Origin: Proteus vulgaris
Lineage (GTDB): Bacteria; Pseudomonadota; Gammaproteobacteria; Enterobacterales; Enterobacteriaceae
DNA: 64,000 bases
NCBI RefSeq assembly: GCF_023100685.1
Contig: NZ_CP090064.1
Coordinates: forward strand, 3,987,501 to 4,051,500
Direction: 5' to 3'
Positions 12,672-22,822 of the stretch are shown one piece after another. How positions within the stretch are numbered: the first letter of the stretch is position 1; each line of letters starts with the position of its first letter. The position numbers and the translations under genes are program-made. Under the pieces are notes generated by a model. It did no database searches. It saw only the letters and a program-made list of their open reading frames with translations, and was not told the DNA's origin.

Positions 12672-12868
12672 ACATTACCGTAAATGACGAACAATATTCT
12701 CTGGATATGCCTGTCACTATTAGTCAGCTCCTTATTCAGCTAGAGCAACCACCAATTGGTGTGGCACTTGCCATCAATGAAACCATTGTTCCCCGTGACA
12801 ACTGGGAAACACATTTTATTAATGATGGCGATACCATTCTTCTCTTCCAAGCAATTGCAGGGGGCTGA
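12668..12868 (+). CDS. thiS: Sulfur carrier protein ThiS
   Basis: A 66-residue ubiquitin-like protein ending in Gly-Gly, the tail that is adenylated by ThiF and converted to a thiocarboxylate as sulfur donor for the thiazole ring. The start [11 protein letters not shown] at 12668 overlaps the thiF stop, and the longer frame beginning at 12611 is rejected. thiG starts two bases after the stop. Confidence 0.96.
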   Translation: MNITVNDEQYSLDMPVTISQLLIQLEQPPIGVALAINETIVPRDNWETHFINDGDTILLFQAIAGG

Positions 12869-12869
12869 T

Positions 12870-13649
12870 ATGTTAAAAATTGCTGATACAACATTCACAT
12901 CGAGACTTTTTACAGGCACAGGGAAATTTGCAACACCAACGTTAATGACAGAAGCCATTAAGGCTTCGGGTAGCCAATTAGTCACGATGGCAATGAAGCG
13001 TGTGGATTTAAAAAATGGTAATGATGATTTAATCGCACCGCTTAAATCATTAGGGGTAAAATTATTACCTAACACATCCGGTGCGAAAACAGCACAAGAA
13101 GCTGTTTTTGCGGCTCGTTTAGCCAAAGAAGCTTTTGGTACCCATTGGATTAAATTAGAAATTCATCCTGATACTAAATATTTATTACCTGATCCTATTG
13201 AAACTCTTAAAGCTGCTGACATTCTTGTAAAAGAAGGTTTTGTTGTTTTGCCCTACTGCAGTGCTGATCCTGTTTTATGTCGTCGTTTAGAAGAAATTGG
13301 CTGTGCCGCTGTGATGCCTTTAGGCTCTCCTATTGGCTCTAATCAAGGATTACAGACTCGTGATTTCCTACGAATTATCATCGAACAAGCCTCTATTCCT
13401 GTTGTTGTTGACGCGGGCATTGGCGCACCAAGCCATGCTCTTGAAGCTTTAGAATTAGGTGCAGATGCCGTATTAGTGAATACCGCGATTGCTGTTGCTA
13501 AAAATCCTATTTTAATGGCACAAGCATTTAAAGCAGCGCTCGATGCTGGTGAACTTGCTCGACAATCTGGTCTTGCGACACCTGCTTCTGTCGTCAATAT
13601 GCAAGCACAAGCCTCCAGTCCATTAACCCAATACTTGGGGGCATTCTAA
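12870..13649 (+). CDS. thiG: Thiazole synthase ThiG
   Basis: Condenses deoxyxylulose phosphate, dehydroglycine and ThiS thiocarboxylate into the thiazole phosphate. 259 residues from MLKIADTTF, close to the E. coli length of 256. The Schiff-base Lys lies in [10 protein letters not shown]. Glycine-rich phosphate-binding segments [12 protein letters not shown] and [13 protein letters not shown] are present. The frame extends upstream into thiS but the start at 12870 fits the family. The TAATG junction overlaps thiH. Confidence 0.97.
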   Translation: MLKIADTTFTSRLFTGTGKFATPTLMTEAIKASGSQLVTMAMKRVDLKNGNDDLIAPLKSLGVKLLPNTSGAKTAQEAVFAARLAKEAFGTHWIKLEIHPDTKYLLPDPIETLKAADILVKEGFVVLPYCSADPVLCRRLEEIGCAAVMPLGSPIGSNQGLQTRDFLRIIIEQASIPVVVDAGIGAPSHALEALELGADAVLVNTAIAVAKNPILMAQAFKAALDAGELARQSGLATPASVVNMQAQASSPLTQYLGAF

Positions 13650-14767
13650 TGGAAACATTTTCGGATTATTGGCAACAACTTGACTGGGATGACATTACAT
13701 TAAAACTCAATAGTAAAACCAATGCGGATATTGAAGCCGCATTAAATCGCCACATTCTTACACTTGATGATTTTATGGCGCTAATTTCGCCTGCGGGTCG
13801 GCATTACTTAGAGCCTATGGCTCAACGTGCTCAACAACTCACGCGACAACGTTTCGGCAACGTTGTGGGGTTGTATGTTCCACTTTACCTTTCTAATTTA
13901 TGTGCAAATGACTGTACTTATTGTGGTTTCTCAATGAGCAATGCCATTAAACGTAAAACATTAAATGAAAGTGAGATCATTGCCGAATGTAATAGCATCA
14001 GACAATTAGGCTTTGATAGCCTGCTATTAGTAACCGGTGAGCATCAAAGAAAAGTGGGTATGGATTATTTTCGCCAATATATCCCCCTTATTCGAGAGAA
14101 TTTCAGTTCATTGATGATGGAAGTTCAACCCCTTGCAACAGAAGAATATGCCGAGTTAAAAACACTCGGTATTGATGGTGTCATGGTTTATCAAGAAACC
14201 TATCATGAACCCACTTATCAGCTTCATCATCTAAAAGGTAAAAAACAGGACTTCCATTGGCGATTACAAACGCCAGATAGATTAGGGCAAGCTGGAATTG
14301 ATAAAATCGGTTTAGGTGCATTAATTGGTCTTTCAAGCCAGTGGCGTAGCGATTGTTATATGGTGGCAGAACATCTCTTATTTTTACAAAAACGCTATTG
14401 GAAAAGTCGTTATTCAATCTCTTTTCCCCGTTTACGCCCTTGTGCTGGTGGACTAAGCCCCGCATCAGTAATGAGTGAAGCAGAGTTAGTTCAATTGATC
14501 TGTGCTTTTCGTATTTTGGCACCTGATGTTGAGCTTTCACTATCAACCCGTGAATCTCCGTATTTTCGTGATAATACAGTACCATTAGCGATAAATAACA
14601 TTAGTGCAGGTTCTAAAACTCAACCTGGCGGGTATTCTGATAGTCATGAAGAATTAGAACAATTCTCTCCAAATGATAATCGCCATGTTAATGATGTGAT
14701 TAACGCATTAAAAGAGCGAGGATTACAACCCGTATGGAAAGACTGGGATAATTACTTGGGTCGTTAA
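13649..14767 (+). CDS. thiH: 2-iminoacetate synthase ThiH
   Basis: Radical-SAM enzyme that cleaves tyrosine to supply dehydroglycine for the thiazole ring, acting in complex with ThiG. 372 residues. The SAM-cluster motif C85-X3-C89-X2-C92 (CANDCTYC) matches E. coli ThiH numbering exactly. Use of ThiH rather than ThiO indicates an anaerobically competent thiazole route. Last gene of the operon, followed by a terminator at 14786-14833. Confidence 0.97.
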   Translation: METFSDYWQQLDWDDITLKLNSKTNADIEAALNRHILTLDDFMALISPAGRHYLEPMAQRAQQLTRQRFGNVVGLYVPLYLSNLCANDCTYCGFSMSNAIKRKTLNESEIIAECNSIRQLGFDSLLLVTGEHQRKVGMDYFRQYIPLIRENFSSLMMEVQPLATEEYAELKTLGIDGVMVYQETYHEPTYQLHHLKGKKQDFHWRLQTPDRLGQAGIDKIGLGALIGLSSQWRSDCYMVAEHLLFLQKRYWKSRYSISFPRLRPCAGGLSPASVMSEAELVQLICAFRILAPDVELSLSTRESPYFRDNTVPLAINNISAGSKTQPGGYSDSHEELEQFSPNDNRHVNDVINALKERGLQPVWKDWDNYLGR

Positions 14768-14785
14768 TTAAAGTTTAAATAATAT

Positions 14786-14833
14786 AAAACCGCCTTTAGT
14801 TTATTTAATTACAAATAATAAAGGCGGTTTTTA
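14786..14833 (+). terminator. Terminator of the thi operon
   Basis: Inverted repeat with arms about 14786-14798 and 14819-14830 (core ACCGCCTTTA / TAAAGGCGGT), followed by a T-rich tract. A classic rho-independent terminator just after thiH. Confidence 0.9.
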
Positions 14834-14930
14834 TTATATTTTAGATAAAAAATCATAATTTCATTCCACTCAAACAAAAAATAAAACATATCTATTTATT
14901 ATTAGGTTTCACTCAAATTCGATAGTTAAT

Positions 14931-14949
14931 TACAGTGATTCAAACTGTA
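14931..14949. promoter_or_regulatory. Inverted repeat upstream of the toxin gene
   Basis: TACAGT at 14931-14936 and ACTGTA at 14944-14949 form a perfect 6-base inverted repeat with a 7-base spacer, 36 bases ahead of the toxin start. The half-sites are in the opposite order to a LexA box, so it is not an SOS operator. It may bind another dimeric regulator. Confidence 0.35.
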
Positions 14950-14984
14950 TTTAAACATCTTTATGATTAAATAAGGATAATTTT

Positions 14985-16316
14985 ATGAGTGAAAAAAAAC
15001 TACCAAACTATGAATATTCAGATCTTTTAAAAAGAAATATTTGTCCTATATGTGCAAAAATGGATTGCCCTTTCTTGACTGAAAGTAAACATGGAAAAGA
15101 GATGATGGAGGCTTATCGCTCTGGCGATTTTGGAAGAGCAAAAAAGATATATGTTCAACGATGTGCTCAATTCCATGGCATGATGAAGTTTCATTTAGAT
15201 AAGGCGATAAAAACGTATGACGATATTGTAAGTGTATTCACCTCTCCGGCAACCACGCCATTACCAAATAAATTAACGACTGCAACTCAAGCCGCTTGGA
15301 ATAATCTTAAACTCGGTACAACAATTCAAGCATCAACTGCAGCACCTATAGCCATAGTGGCACCATCCTTACCTATTACAACCTCTTCAAGCGCAGGTGC
15401 TGTTGAAAGTTTAGGTACAATATTGGGGAGATCACTTGGCCTTGGCTTAGGCTTAATGCTCTATTCGAAACCAGCAGGTAAAGGAAGTGATTTTTACCCT
15501 AATACTATTTATCGCCCTGTAGATATTAACGCCAGACTAACCCCCGAAGCACGAATACTGAATATTCCTGAACGAAATATATTAAATGATATTGCTAAAC
15601 GAGCAGGGACGATTAAAACAACGGCTATTTTTGTCGAGACAAGCATAAATGGTGCAAAACAAATTGATCTTATTAAAACAGAAAAACCAGTACAAACACG
15701 TGTTATAGAAGCACGTAAAACAGTAGAAGCTGGTGTCTTTTCATTTAAGCCGGATAAAGATAAACAAGAACATAAAGTATTAATAGGCACATCTGCCATT
15801 TTAAAAGGGACACCATTATCAGAACCAGAACGGCATAAATATATTCCTGAAAAAATATATGATATTCCCCGTTTTGACGATTTGCCATTAGAAAGCACTA
15901 AATTTTTTACGCAAGAAGAGAAAGGCATATATACTAATAAAGAGCCTTTAATTCTTGTTTTTCCACAAGCAACGGGAATAAGCCCCATTTATATTTCTGC
16001 GGGAAAAAAAGATAAAATCCGCCAAGGTGTTAAAGAAAAAGGTCACGATTACCATCCCGCACCAAAAACCGAAGAAATTAAAGGATTTGGAGAGTTAAAA
16101 GAAGGAAAATGGAAAACACCTAAACAAGGAGGTGGTGGCAAACGTAAACGTTGGTTTGGAGATAAAGGTCGCAAAATCTATGAATGGGATTCCCAACATG
16201 GTGAAATCGAAGGCTATCGCGCCAGCGATGGGCAACATATTGGAGTATTTGATCCTAAAACAGGTAATCAGATTAAGCCTGCAGATCCTAAGCGTAATAT
16301 AAAAAAATATCTGTAA
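14985..16316 (+). CDS. Colicin E3-type 16S rRNase toxin with atypical N-terminus
   Basis: 443 residues. The C-terminal ~95 residues match the cytotoxic domain of colicin E3, which cuts 16S rRNA in the ribosomal A-site. The residues matching E3 D510, H513, E517, H526 and R545 are all present as D402, H405, E409, H418 and R437, and the KRNIKKYL end is shared. Residues about 172-345 resemble the S-type pyocin translocation-like domain. A Gly/Leu hydrophobic stretch lies at about 141-160. Residues 1-80 do not look like any colicin receptor or Tol-binding region. They hold C20, C23, C28, C60, H64 and H70, a possible zinc site, and there is no signal peptide or lysis gene. An immunity gene follows 20 bases later. 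Delivery, for example by a type VI secretion system, is inferred. Confidence 0.9.
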   Translation: MSEKKLPNYEYSDLLKRNICPICAKMDCPFLTESKHGKEMMEAYRSGDFGRAKKIYVQRCAQFHGMMKFHLDKAIKTYDDIVSVFTSPATTPLPNKLTTATQAAWNNLKLGTTIQASTAAPIAIVAPSLPITTSSSAGAVESLGTILGRSLGLGLGLMLYSKPAGKGSDFYPNTIYRPVDINARLTPEARILNIPERNILNDIAKRAGTIKTTAIFVETSINGAKQIDLIKTEKPVQTRVIEARKTVEAGVFSFKPDKDKQEHKVLIGTSAILKGTPLSEPERHKYIPEKIYDIPRFDDLPLESTKFFTQEEKGIYTNKEPLILVFPQATGISPIYISAGKKDKIRQGVKEKGHDYHPAPKTEEIKGFGELKEGKWKTPKQGGGGKRKRWFGDKGRKIYEWDSQHGEIEGYRASDGQHIGVFDPKTGNQIKPADPKRNIKKYL

Positions 16317-16336
16317 CCTATAAGGGAAATAAAATT

Positions 16337-16591
16337 ATGGGATTAAAAGTATATTTACAATGGTTTGATAAAAAAAATGAAGATTTTATTGGAAATGAAT
16401 ATTCAGTTGATTTAGGTGATGACGATACTATTATTGAAGAAACTATTAATCCTGATATAAACATTATAAATAATGGTGGATTTGATGTTATTTCAGATTG
16501 GGCTCCTTCTCTTCAAAAACACATAAATCATAAAATAGAATTAGATAAATATGATTATCAAGTTGCATTTGAATATCGAGATAAATGGTAA
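16337..16591 (+). CDS. Colicin E3-type immunity protein
   Basis: 84 residues, acidic, starting MGLKVYLQWFDKK and ending FEYRDKW. Length, start, the NNGGFDVI segment and the C-terminal YRD match ImmE3 of colicin E3, which binds the ribonuclease domain and blocks ribosome access. Location 20 bases after the toxin, with its own AAGGGA ribosome site, fits a toxin-immunity pair in one transcript. It would protect the producer and kin from the toxin. Confidence 0.93.
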   Translation: MGLKVYLQWFDKKNEDFIGNEYSVDLGDDDTIIEETINPDINIINNGGFDVISDWAPSLQKHINHKIELDKYDYQVAFEYRDKW

Positions 16592-16614
16592 TTAATCACT
16601 CTGTTATAAAATAT

Positions 16615-16651
16615 GAATACTCCTCTTAAATGATAGAAAGGAGTATTCTAT
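16615..16651 (+). terminator. Hairpin after the immunity gene
   Basis: Perfect 10-base stem GAATACTCCT (16615-16624) / AGGAGTATTC (16639-16648), followed by TATTTAT. The T tract is short, so termination is likely but not certain. Confidence 0.6.
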
Positions 16652-16742
16652 TTATAATAAACACATAAAGAGATAAAATAAAAAATTATTCTAATAAATT
16701 ATTGGTATTTTATTAATTAATAAAAGTTATTGATTATATTTA

Positions 16743-16914
16743 CTATACTATCACTAATAATTTAATTTCGTGTACACTTAAACCAGTCATTCGTTCGATA
16801 AAAGGAAGATCAAAGTTCTTTTTTAATAATTTTTGTGCCAATTCTAATTGCACTTCCATGCTAAATTTGGATTGCCAGCTTACAGAAAAAAATGAATTTT
16901 TATCACTAAAAAAT
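16743..16914 (-). pseudogene. Degraded C-terminal fragment of a helical-tail protein (possible Rpn/transposase-type)
   Basis: On the minus strand an open stretch of about 57 codons ends at TAG (16743-16745). The part after the ATG at 16858-16860 reads as an amphipathic helix followed by LPFIERMTGLSVHEIKLL. Tails of the form LAxxLLxxGxxxxxIxxxTGLSxxEI are common at the C-termini of Rpn-family nucleases and related transposase-like proteins. The upstream part of any such gene is missing: a stop lies at 16914 and nothing coding follows. It is read as the scar of a lost gene. The family assignment is inference. Confidence 0.5.
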
Positions 16915-16980
16915 CATCATAATTATCTGAAAAATATAAGTTATTTATTGATCTTAACTGAATACGTAATAGAGAAATAA

Positions 16981-17014
16981 AAAATACCTTCAATAAATAT
17001 CAAAGGTATTTTTT
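16981..17014 (-). terminator. Terminator of the polysaccharide deacetylase gene
   Basis: Stem AAAATACCTT (16981-16990) / AAGGTATTTT (17003-17012). The minus-strand transcript ends in a U-rich run read from the A tract before 16981. It lies just after the stop at 17038. Confidence 0.7.
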
Positions 17015-17037
17015 AATATTATAAATTTTCTTTTTAA

Positions 17038-18396
17038 TTATTTATCAACAACAATATTCTCATTCACCACTTCATATTCATCATTACCCACCATCCTCGC
17101 AAATTTCTCAATAGGATCTGTACTCAACGCATATAGCCGCTTTAAAGCATAAGGGGGATCACCTAAACGTACTTTTCCTTGTCGTGTCGTCACTGCCAAT
17201 GTCATTCCTGATGCTTTAGTTGCATTAATTGCTCTTTGGTTATAACCACCAAAAGGATATGCAAAAGCGTATTGATGTGGGTTTAATAATCGTAAAACAC
17301 GCTGGGAGCGCTGTAAATCTAATACGATACTATGAGATTGGCGACTAAATATAATGGGTTTTTTATTATTATCTAAACGATGTAAAAAATGAGAATGTGA
17401 CTGAATATCAAAAACATCTCGACTTGATTTCAGTGCCTGCCAACTCATAAACTGTAATGAATTAGGTGCCCATTTGGGCGTTTTAGATTTTATACGTGAT
17501 GAAATAACAAATAATGTTGCTCTCTGGCCATTTTCTTTTAAAAGTGGATAGGCATAGCGATAAACAGATTGTAAACCATCATCAAATGTTAACGCGACAG
17601 CTCGTCCCGGCAAATTAATACTTTTATTTAGATAGCCTGCAACTTGATTTAGTGAAAGCGTTTCATATCCGGCTTCTTTTAAATAATTCATCTGCTCTGT
17701 AAAGGCAGTTAATGATGTTGTTGTTGATGTATGACGAAAATTATGATTTTCCGTTACTTTGAGAATATGGTGATAAGTAAGTATCGGTATCCCTAAATCA
17801 GGTTTTACATCCTTTGATGAAATATAACCTAAACGGTCACCTAAAGAGACCTCAAACCAATTGATTTCACTTCCATTAGTATCTTCTTTAATTGTGCGTG
17901 ATAGCACGGGATAACGTAAATTGGATAAGAGTGTCGCTATTTGTGGGCTAGCAATATCTTTATCACTATAGATGGGGGTATTTTTTGTTGTGATCAGATA
18001 TTCATAGATAGGGTAATCGGTTTTCTTCGTGCTATCTAATAAGAAACGTATTTTCTTATCAGCCGAAATAGAAGCAATATCTTCAAAATAACCATCTTCT
18101 AAATAACCAGCTTCCAAATAACCTTGGGCATTTCCAAATTGTATTTTATGGTAATTATTTATCGCATCTGAAACATAAAATCCCTGATTAGGATATAGCT
18201 CAGCAACAGGTCTTAATTTATTACCAATAAAAGCATATAAGGTTTTTTGCTGACGAACCTGCATCAATGTTGTGGTCGGAGTTTCTAAATCCCATTGTGT
18301 TTCTGTTGGTATTTCCCTTTCTAAAGGGGTTGCAAAAGCAAGACCAGTAAAAATAAAAAATAGGATAATCAATCCGTTAGTTATTATTCTCATCAT
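17038..18396 (-). CDS. Secreted polysaccharide deacetylase family protein
   Basis: 452 residues. Residues 1-22 form a signal peptide (hydrophobic core, then AFATP), so the product is exported. Residues about 40-200 have SH3-like character with a local repeat (YLEAGY, YLEDGY). The NodB-type catalytic domain begins about residue 204: TFDDG at 270-274 supplies the metal-binding Asp, SHSHFLH at 333-339 the His ligands, and AYPFGGYNQ at 379-387 the third motif. It probably removes acetyl groups from a cell-wall or exopolysaccharide N-acetylhexosamine; the substrate is unknown. It sits between the toxin cassette and rpoC, a place with no counterpart in E. coli. Two adjacent ATG codons (18396 and 18393) leave the start uncertain by one residue. 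Confidence 0.85.
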   Translation of the reverse strand: MMRIITNGLIILFFIFTGLAFATPLEREIPTETQWDLETPTTTLMQVRQQKTLYAFIGNKLRPVAELYPNQGFYVSDAINNYHKIQFGNAQGYLEAGYLEDGYFEDIASISADKKIRFLLDSTKKTDYPIYEYLITTKNTPIYSDKDIASPQIATLLSNLRYPVLSRTIKEDTNGSEINWFEVSLGDRLGYISSKDVKPDLGIPILTYHHILKVTENHNFRHTSTTTSLTAFTEQMNYLKEAGYETLSLNQVAGYLNKSINLPGRAVALTFDDGLQSVYRYAYPLLKENGQRATLFVISSRIKSKTPKWAPNSLQFMSWQALKSSRDVFDIQSHSHFLHRLDNNKKPIIFSRQSHSIVLDLQRSQRVLRLLNPHQYAFAYPFGGYNQRAINATKASGMTLAVTTRQGKVRLGDPPYALKRLYALSTDPIEKFARMVGNDEYEVVNENIVVDK

Positions 18397-18423
18397 TTCG
18401 CCTACTTATTGTAGAACAGAAAC

Positions 18424-18452
18424 AAAAAATGCCCTCACAATGGAGGGCATTT
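18424..18452 (-). terminator. rpoBC operon terminator
   Basis: Stem AAATGCCCTC (18427-18436) / GAGGGCATTT (18443-18452), with the A tract at 18424-18429 giving the U run on the minus strand. It lies 22 bases beyond the rpoC stop and also faces the deacetylase promoter region. Confidence 0.9.
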
Positions 18453-18473
18453 CAATCTAATCTAAATTAGATT

Positions 18474-21400
18474 TTAGTCTTTTAATCCACCAAAACCAGC
18501 ATTCAGTAATTCTGCTAAGTTAGCAGATGCTTCATCAGCACTGATTGTTGTTTCAGTTTCATCTGTCGGCAGTTGTGATTGACGACGCTTCATACGATCT
18601 TGGTGATACGCATATCCAGTACCAGCTGGGATCAAGCGACCAACAATAACGTTTTCTTTCAAGCCACGTAATTCATCACGTTTACCCGCTACCGCAGCTT
18701 CCGTCAGAACACGAGTTGTTTCTTGGAACGATGCAGCAGAGATGAAGGATTCAGTTGCCAGAGATGCTTTCGTGATACCTAACAGGTCACGAGCATACGT
18801 TGCTGGTACTTTACCATCATCTTCCAGAACACGGTTTGATACTTTAACGCGAGCGTATTCAACCTGTTCACCTTCGAGGAACTCAGAGCTTCCTGCGTTC
18901 GCAATGGTGACTTTACGTAGCATCTGACGAACGATAACTTCGATGTGTTTATCGTTAATCTTAACGCCTTGTAAACGGTAAACTTCCTGTACTTCGTTAG
19001 TGATATAGCGAGTAACCGCGTGAACACCACGTAAGCGCAGAATGTCGTGTGGTGACTCTGGACCATCGGAGATAACATCACCGCGTTCCACAACCTCACC
19101 CTCGAATACGTTAAGCTGACGCCATTTAGGGATCATCTCTTCGTATGCATCGCTACCGTCTAATGGAGAAATAACTAGACGACGTTTACCTTTAGTCTCT
19201 TTACCGAACGATACAATACCGCTGATTTCAGCAAGGATTGCAGGCTCTTTCGGACGACGAGCTTCAAACAGGTCAGCAACACGTGGCAGACCACCGGTGA
19301 TATCTTTAGTACCGCCAGATTCTTGTGGAATACGCGCTAAAGTGTCACCTGCGTTAATTGTAATGCCATCGTCTAACTGAACAATTGCTTTACCTGGCAG
19401 GAAGTACTGTGCTGGCATATCAGTATTCGGGATCAATACATCTTTGCCTTGTGCATCAGTGATGCGCAATGCTGGACGTAAATCTTTACCGCTACCTGTA
19501 CGCTCTGCTGAATCCAGAACAACCAGTGAAGAAAGACCTGTTAATTCATCTGTTTGACGTGTGATAGTTTGACCATCAACCATGTCAGCAAAACGAATGA
19601 TACCAGATACTTCACTCACAACTGGCATTGTATGTGGATCCCAGTTAGCAACAGTTTCGCCACCGTTAACCGCTTCGCCATCACCTTTCGCTAATTGAGC
19701 ACCGTAAGGCACTTTGTAGCTTTCTTTCGTACGACCGAATTCGTCAATTAAACGTAATTCAGTGTTACGAGAAGTGATAACTAATTTACCTGCAGTATTG
19801 GTAATGAATTTCGCATTGAACAGCTTCAGAGTACCTTTATTACGTACTTGAATGCTAGATTCTGCTGCCGCACGAGATGCCGCACCACCGATGTGGAACG
19901 TACGCATCGTTAACTGTGTACCTGGTTCACCGATTGACTGTGCCGCGATAACACCGATAGCTTCACCTTTGTTGATGATATGACCACGAGCAAGGTCACG
20001 ACCATAACATTTAGCACATACACCGAAGTCTGTGTTACAGGTTACAACTGAACGTACTTTCACGCTGTCAACTGAGTTTTCTTCTAACAGGTCACACAGT
20101 TTTTCGTTTAACAGGGTGTTACGTGGAACAAGAATATCGGCAGTACCTGGTTTCAGAATATCTTCCGCAGCCACACGACCTAATACACGTTCACGCAGTG
20201 GCTCTTTAACATCACCACCTTCGATAACCGGAGTCATCATAACACCTTCGGTTGTACCACAGTCGTCTTCTGTTACGACTAAGTCTTGTGCAACGTCAAC
20301 TAAACGACGAGTCAAGTAACCGGAGTTTGCTGTTTTCAGTGCGGTATCCGCAAGACCTTTACGAGCACCGTGGGTTGAGATGAAGTACTGGAGTACGTTC
20401 AGACCTTCACGGAAGTTCGCTGTGATTGGTGTCTCGATGATTGAGCCATCTGGCTTAGCCATCAGACCACGCATACCTGCTAACTGACGGATCTGAGCTG
20501 CAGAACCACGAGCACCGGAGTCAGCCATCATAAAGATGCTGTTGAAAGATACTTGTTGTTCTTCTTCACCATTACGGTTAATAACGGTTTCAGTAGACAG
20601 GTTTTCCATCATCGCTTTTGCTACGCGCTCATTCGCCGCAGCCCAAATATCGATAACTTTGTTATAACGTTCGCCCGCTGTTACCAGACCGGATTGGAAC
20701 TGTTCCTGAATTTCTGCAACTTCTGCTTCTGCTTCTGCAATGATCTCTGCTTTTTTAGCAGGGATAACCATGTCATCGATACCTACTGAAGCACCTGAAC
20801 GTGCTGCGTAAGCAAAACCGGTATACATGATTTGGTCAGCAAAAATAACGGTCGGTTTCAAACCTAATACGCGATAACAGGTATTGAGCATTTTAGAAAT
20901 TGCTTTTTTACCTAATGGTTGGTTAACCAGCGCGTAAGGTAGGCCTCTTGGTACGATCATCCATAAAATAGCTCGGCCGACAGTTGTGTCTTTTAAGCTA
21001 GTTTCAGTAGTGATATTACCTTCGCCATCTTTGATCTCTTCAGTGATACGTACTTTAACGCGTGCGTGTAAAGAGGCTAAACCAGCGCGATAAACGCGTT
21101 CAGCTTCTTTAGGACCACTTAGCACCATGCCTTCACCTTTGGCATTGATGCAGTCACGAGTCATGTAGTAAAGACCTAATACAACGTCCTGTGAAGGAAC
21201 GATGATTGGGTCACCACTTGCTGGAGACAGGATGTTATTTGTTGACATCATCAGCGCACGAGCTTCTAACTGTGCTTCTAATGTCAATGGTACGTGAACC
21301 GCCATTTGGTCACCATCGAAGTCGGCGTTGTATGCCGCACAAACGAGTGGGTGTAACTGAATAGCTTTACCTTCGATAAGGATTGGTTCAAATGCCTGAA

Positions 21401-22700
21401 TACCTAAACGGTGAAGTGTTGGTGCACGGTTTAGCATTACTGGGTGTTCGCGGATAACTTCATCTAAGATATCCCAAACAACCGCTTCTTCGCGCTCAAC
21501 CATTTTTTTAGCGGCTTTGATTGTTGTCGCTAAACCACGGGTTTCCAGTTTTCCGTAAATAAATGGTTTGAATAACTCAAGAGCCATTTTCTTCGGTAGA
21601 CCACACTGATGCAGACGCAAGTATGGACCAACGGTGATTACAGAACGACCAGAATAGTCAACACGTTTACCTAACAGGTTTTGACGGAAACGACCTTGTT
21701 TACCTTTGATCATATCAGCCAAAGATTTCAGAGGACGTTTGTTAGAACCTGTAATCGCACGACCACGACGACCGTTATCTAATAACGCATCCACAGACTC
21801 TTGTAACATACGTTTTTCGTTACGTACGATAATGTCTGGAGCTGCTAAATCGAGCAGGCGTTTTAAACGGTTGTTACGGTTGATCACACGACGATATAAA
21901 TCGTTCAGGTCAGATGTCGCAAAACGACCGCCATCAAGTGGAACCAGTGGACGTAAGTCTGGTGGTAACACAGGCAGTACAGTTAAGATCATCCACTCAG
22001 GTTTATTGCCTGATTGCATGAATGCTTCAAGTAACTTGATACGTTTAGTCAGTTTCTTACGTTTGGTTTCAGAGTTAGTTTCATTTAACTCTTCGCGCAG
22101 CGTTTCACACTCTTGTTCCAGATCCATGCTCTGTAACAGGTTCTGAACAGCTTCTGCACCCATCTTCGCATCAAATTCGTCACCGAACTCTTCTAATGCA
22201 TCAAGATATTGCTCTTCTGTTAAGATTTGCCCGCGCTCAAGGCTGGTCATCCCGCCTTCAACAACAACGTAAGATTCAAAATACAGTACACGTTCAATAT
22301 CGCGCAGTGGCATATCCAGCAGCAGACCGATACGGGACGGCAGTGATTTCAAGAACCAAATGTGAGCAACTGGAGAAGCTAATTCGATGTGACCCATACG
22401 TTCACGACGAACTTTAGTTTGTGTAACTTCAACGCCACACTTCTCACAGATAACACCACGGTGTTTTAAACGTTTGTATTTACCACACAAACATTCGTAA
22501 TCTTTTACTGGTCCGAAAATACGGGCACAGAAAAGACCGTCACGTTCTGGTTTGAACGTACGGTAGTTAATTGTTTCTGGCTTTTTAACTTCACCAAATG
22601 ACCATGAACGGATCATATCAGGTGATGCCAGAGCAATTTTGATCGCATCAAACTCTTCGGTCTTGGTTTGCGCTTTCAGAAACTTTAATAAGTCTTTCAC
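18474..22700 (-). CDS. rpoC: DNA-directed RNA polymerase beta' subunit
   Basis: 1408 residues, one longer than E. coli. The GTG start at 22700 ([11 protein letters not shown]) is chosen because AGGAGC lies upstream and E. coli RpoC begins at the same residue; the 18-codon extension to 22754 is rejected. The N-terminal zinc ribbon CLCGKY...CEKCG, the catalytic [12 protein letters not shown] with three Mg-binding Asp residues, the trigger-loop region and the second zinc site are intact. Forms the active centre together with RpoB. Confidence 0.99.
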   Translation of the reverse strand: MKDLLKFLKAQTKTEEFDAIKIALASPDMIRSWSFGEVKKPETINYRTFKPERDGLFCARIFGPVKDYECLCGKYKRLKHRGVICEKCGVEVTQTKVRRERMGHIELASPVAHIWFLKSLPSRIGLLLDMPLRDIERVLYFESYVVVEGGMTSLERGQILTEEQYLDALEEFGDEFDAKMGAEAVQNLLQSMDLEQECETLREELNETNSETKRKKLTKRIKLLEAFMQSGNKPEWMILTVLPVLPPDLRPLVPLDGGRFATSDLNDLYRRVINRNNRLKRLLDLAAPDIIVRNEKRMLQESVDALLDNGRRGRAITGSNKRPLKSLADMIKGKQGRFRQNLLGKRVDYSGRSVITVGPYLRLHQCGLPKKMALELFKPFIYGKLETRGLATTIKAAKKMVEREEAVVWDILDEVIREHPVMLNRAPTLHRLGIQAFEPILIEGKAIQLHPLVCAAYNADFDGDQMAVHVPLTLEAQLEARALMMSTNNILSPASGDPIIVPSQDVVLGLYYMTRDCINAKGEGMVLSGPKEAERVYRAGLASLHARVKVRITEEIKDGEGNITTETSLKDTTVGRAILWMIVPRGLPYALVNQPLGKKAISKMLNTCYRVLGLKPTVIFADQIMYTGFAYAARSGASVGIDDMVIPAKKAEIIAEAEAEVAEIQEQFQSGLVTAGERYNKVIDIWAAANERVAKAMMENLSTETVINRNGEEEQQVSFNSIFMMADSGARGSAAQIRQLAGMRGLMAKPDGSIIETPITANFREGLNVLQYFISTHGARKGLADTALKTANSGYLTRRLVDVAQDLVVTEDDCGTTEGVMMTPVIEGGDVKEPLRERVLGRVAAEDILKPGTADILVPRNTLLNEKLCDLLEENSVDSVKVRSVVTCNTDFGVCAKCYGRDLARGHIINKGEAIGVIAAQSIGEPGTQLTMRTFHIGGAASRAAAESSIQVRNKGTLKLFNAKFITNTAGKLVITSRNTELRLIDEFGRTKESYKVPYGAQLAKGDGEAVNGGETVANWDPHTMPVVSEVSGIIRFADMVDGQTITRQTDELTGLSSLVVLDSAERTGSGKDLRPALRITDAQGKDVLIPNTDMPAQYFLPGKAIVQLDDGITINAGDTLARIPQESGGTKDITGGLPRVADLFEARRPKEPAILAEISGIVSFGKETKGKRRLVISPLDGSDAYEEMIPKWRQLNVFEGEVVERGDVISDGPESPHDILRLRGVHAVTRYITNEVQEVYRLQGVKINDKHIEVIVRQMLRKVTIANAGSSEFLEGEQVEYARVKVSNRVLEDDGKVPATYARDLLGITKASLATESFISAASFQETTRVLTEAAVAGKRDELRGLKENVIVGRLIPAGTGYAYHQDRMKRRQSQLPTDETETTISADEASANLAELLNAGFGGLKD

Positions 22701-22780
22701 GAAATGGCTCCTGTCGGAGTTAGACCTGCCAGGCAAATGACCCCTGTCATTCACCCCTTTAAACCAGTGTAGTCACTGTT

Positions 22781-22810
22781 TGACAGACTGCCATTTCTAG
22801 CAGTCTGTCT
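22781..22810 (-). other. Hairpin in the rpoB-rpoC gap
   Basis: GACAGACTG (22782-22790) pairs with CAGTCTGTC (22801-22809) across a 10-base loop in the 122-base gap between rpoB and rpoC. There is no following U run, so it is more likely a processing or stability element than a terminator. Confidence 0.6.
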
Positions 22811-22822
22811 ATATGGAATACG

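Noticed and set aside
14931..14949. LexA/SOS box before the toxin gene
   Set aside because: Half-sites are ACAG...CTGT, the reverse of the LexA order, with a different spacing.
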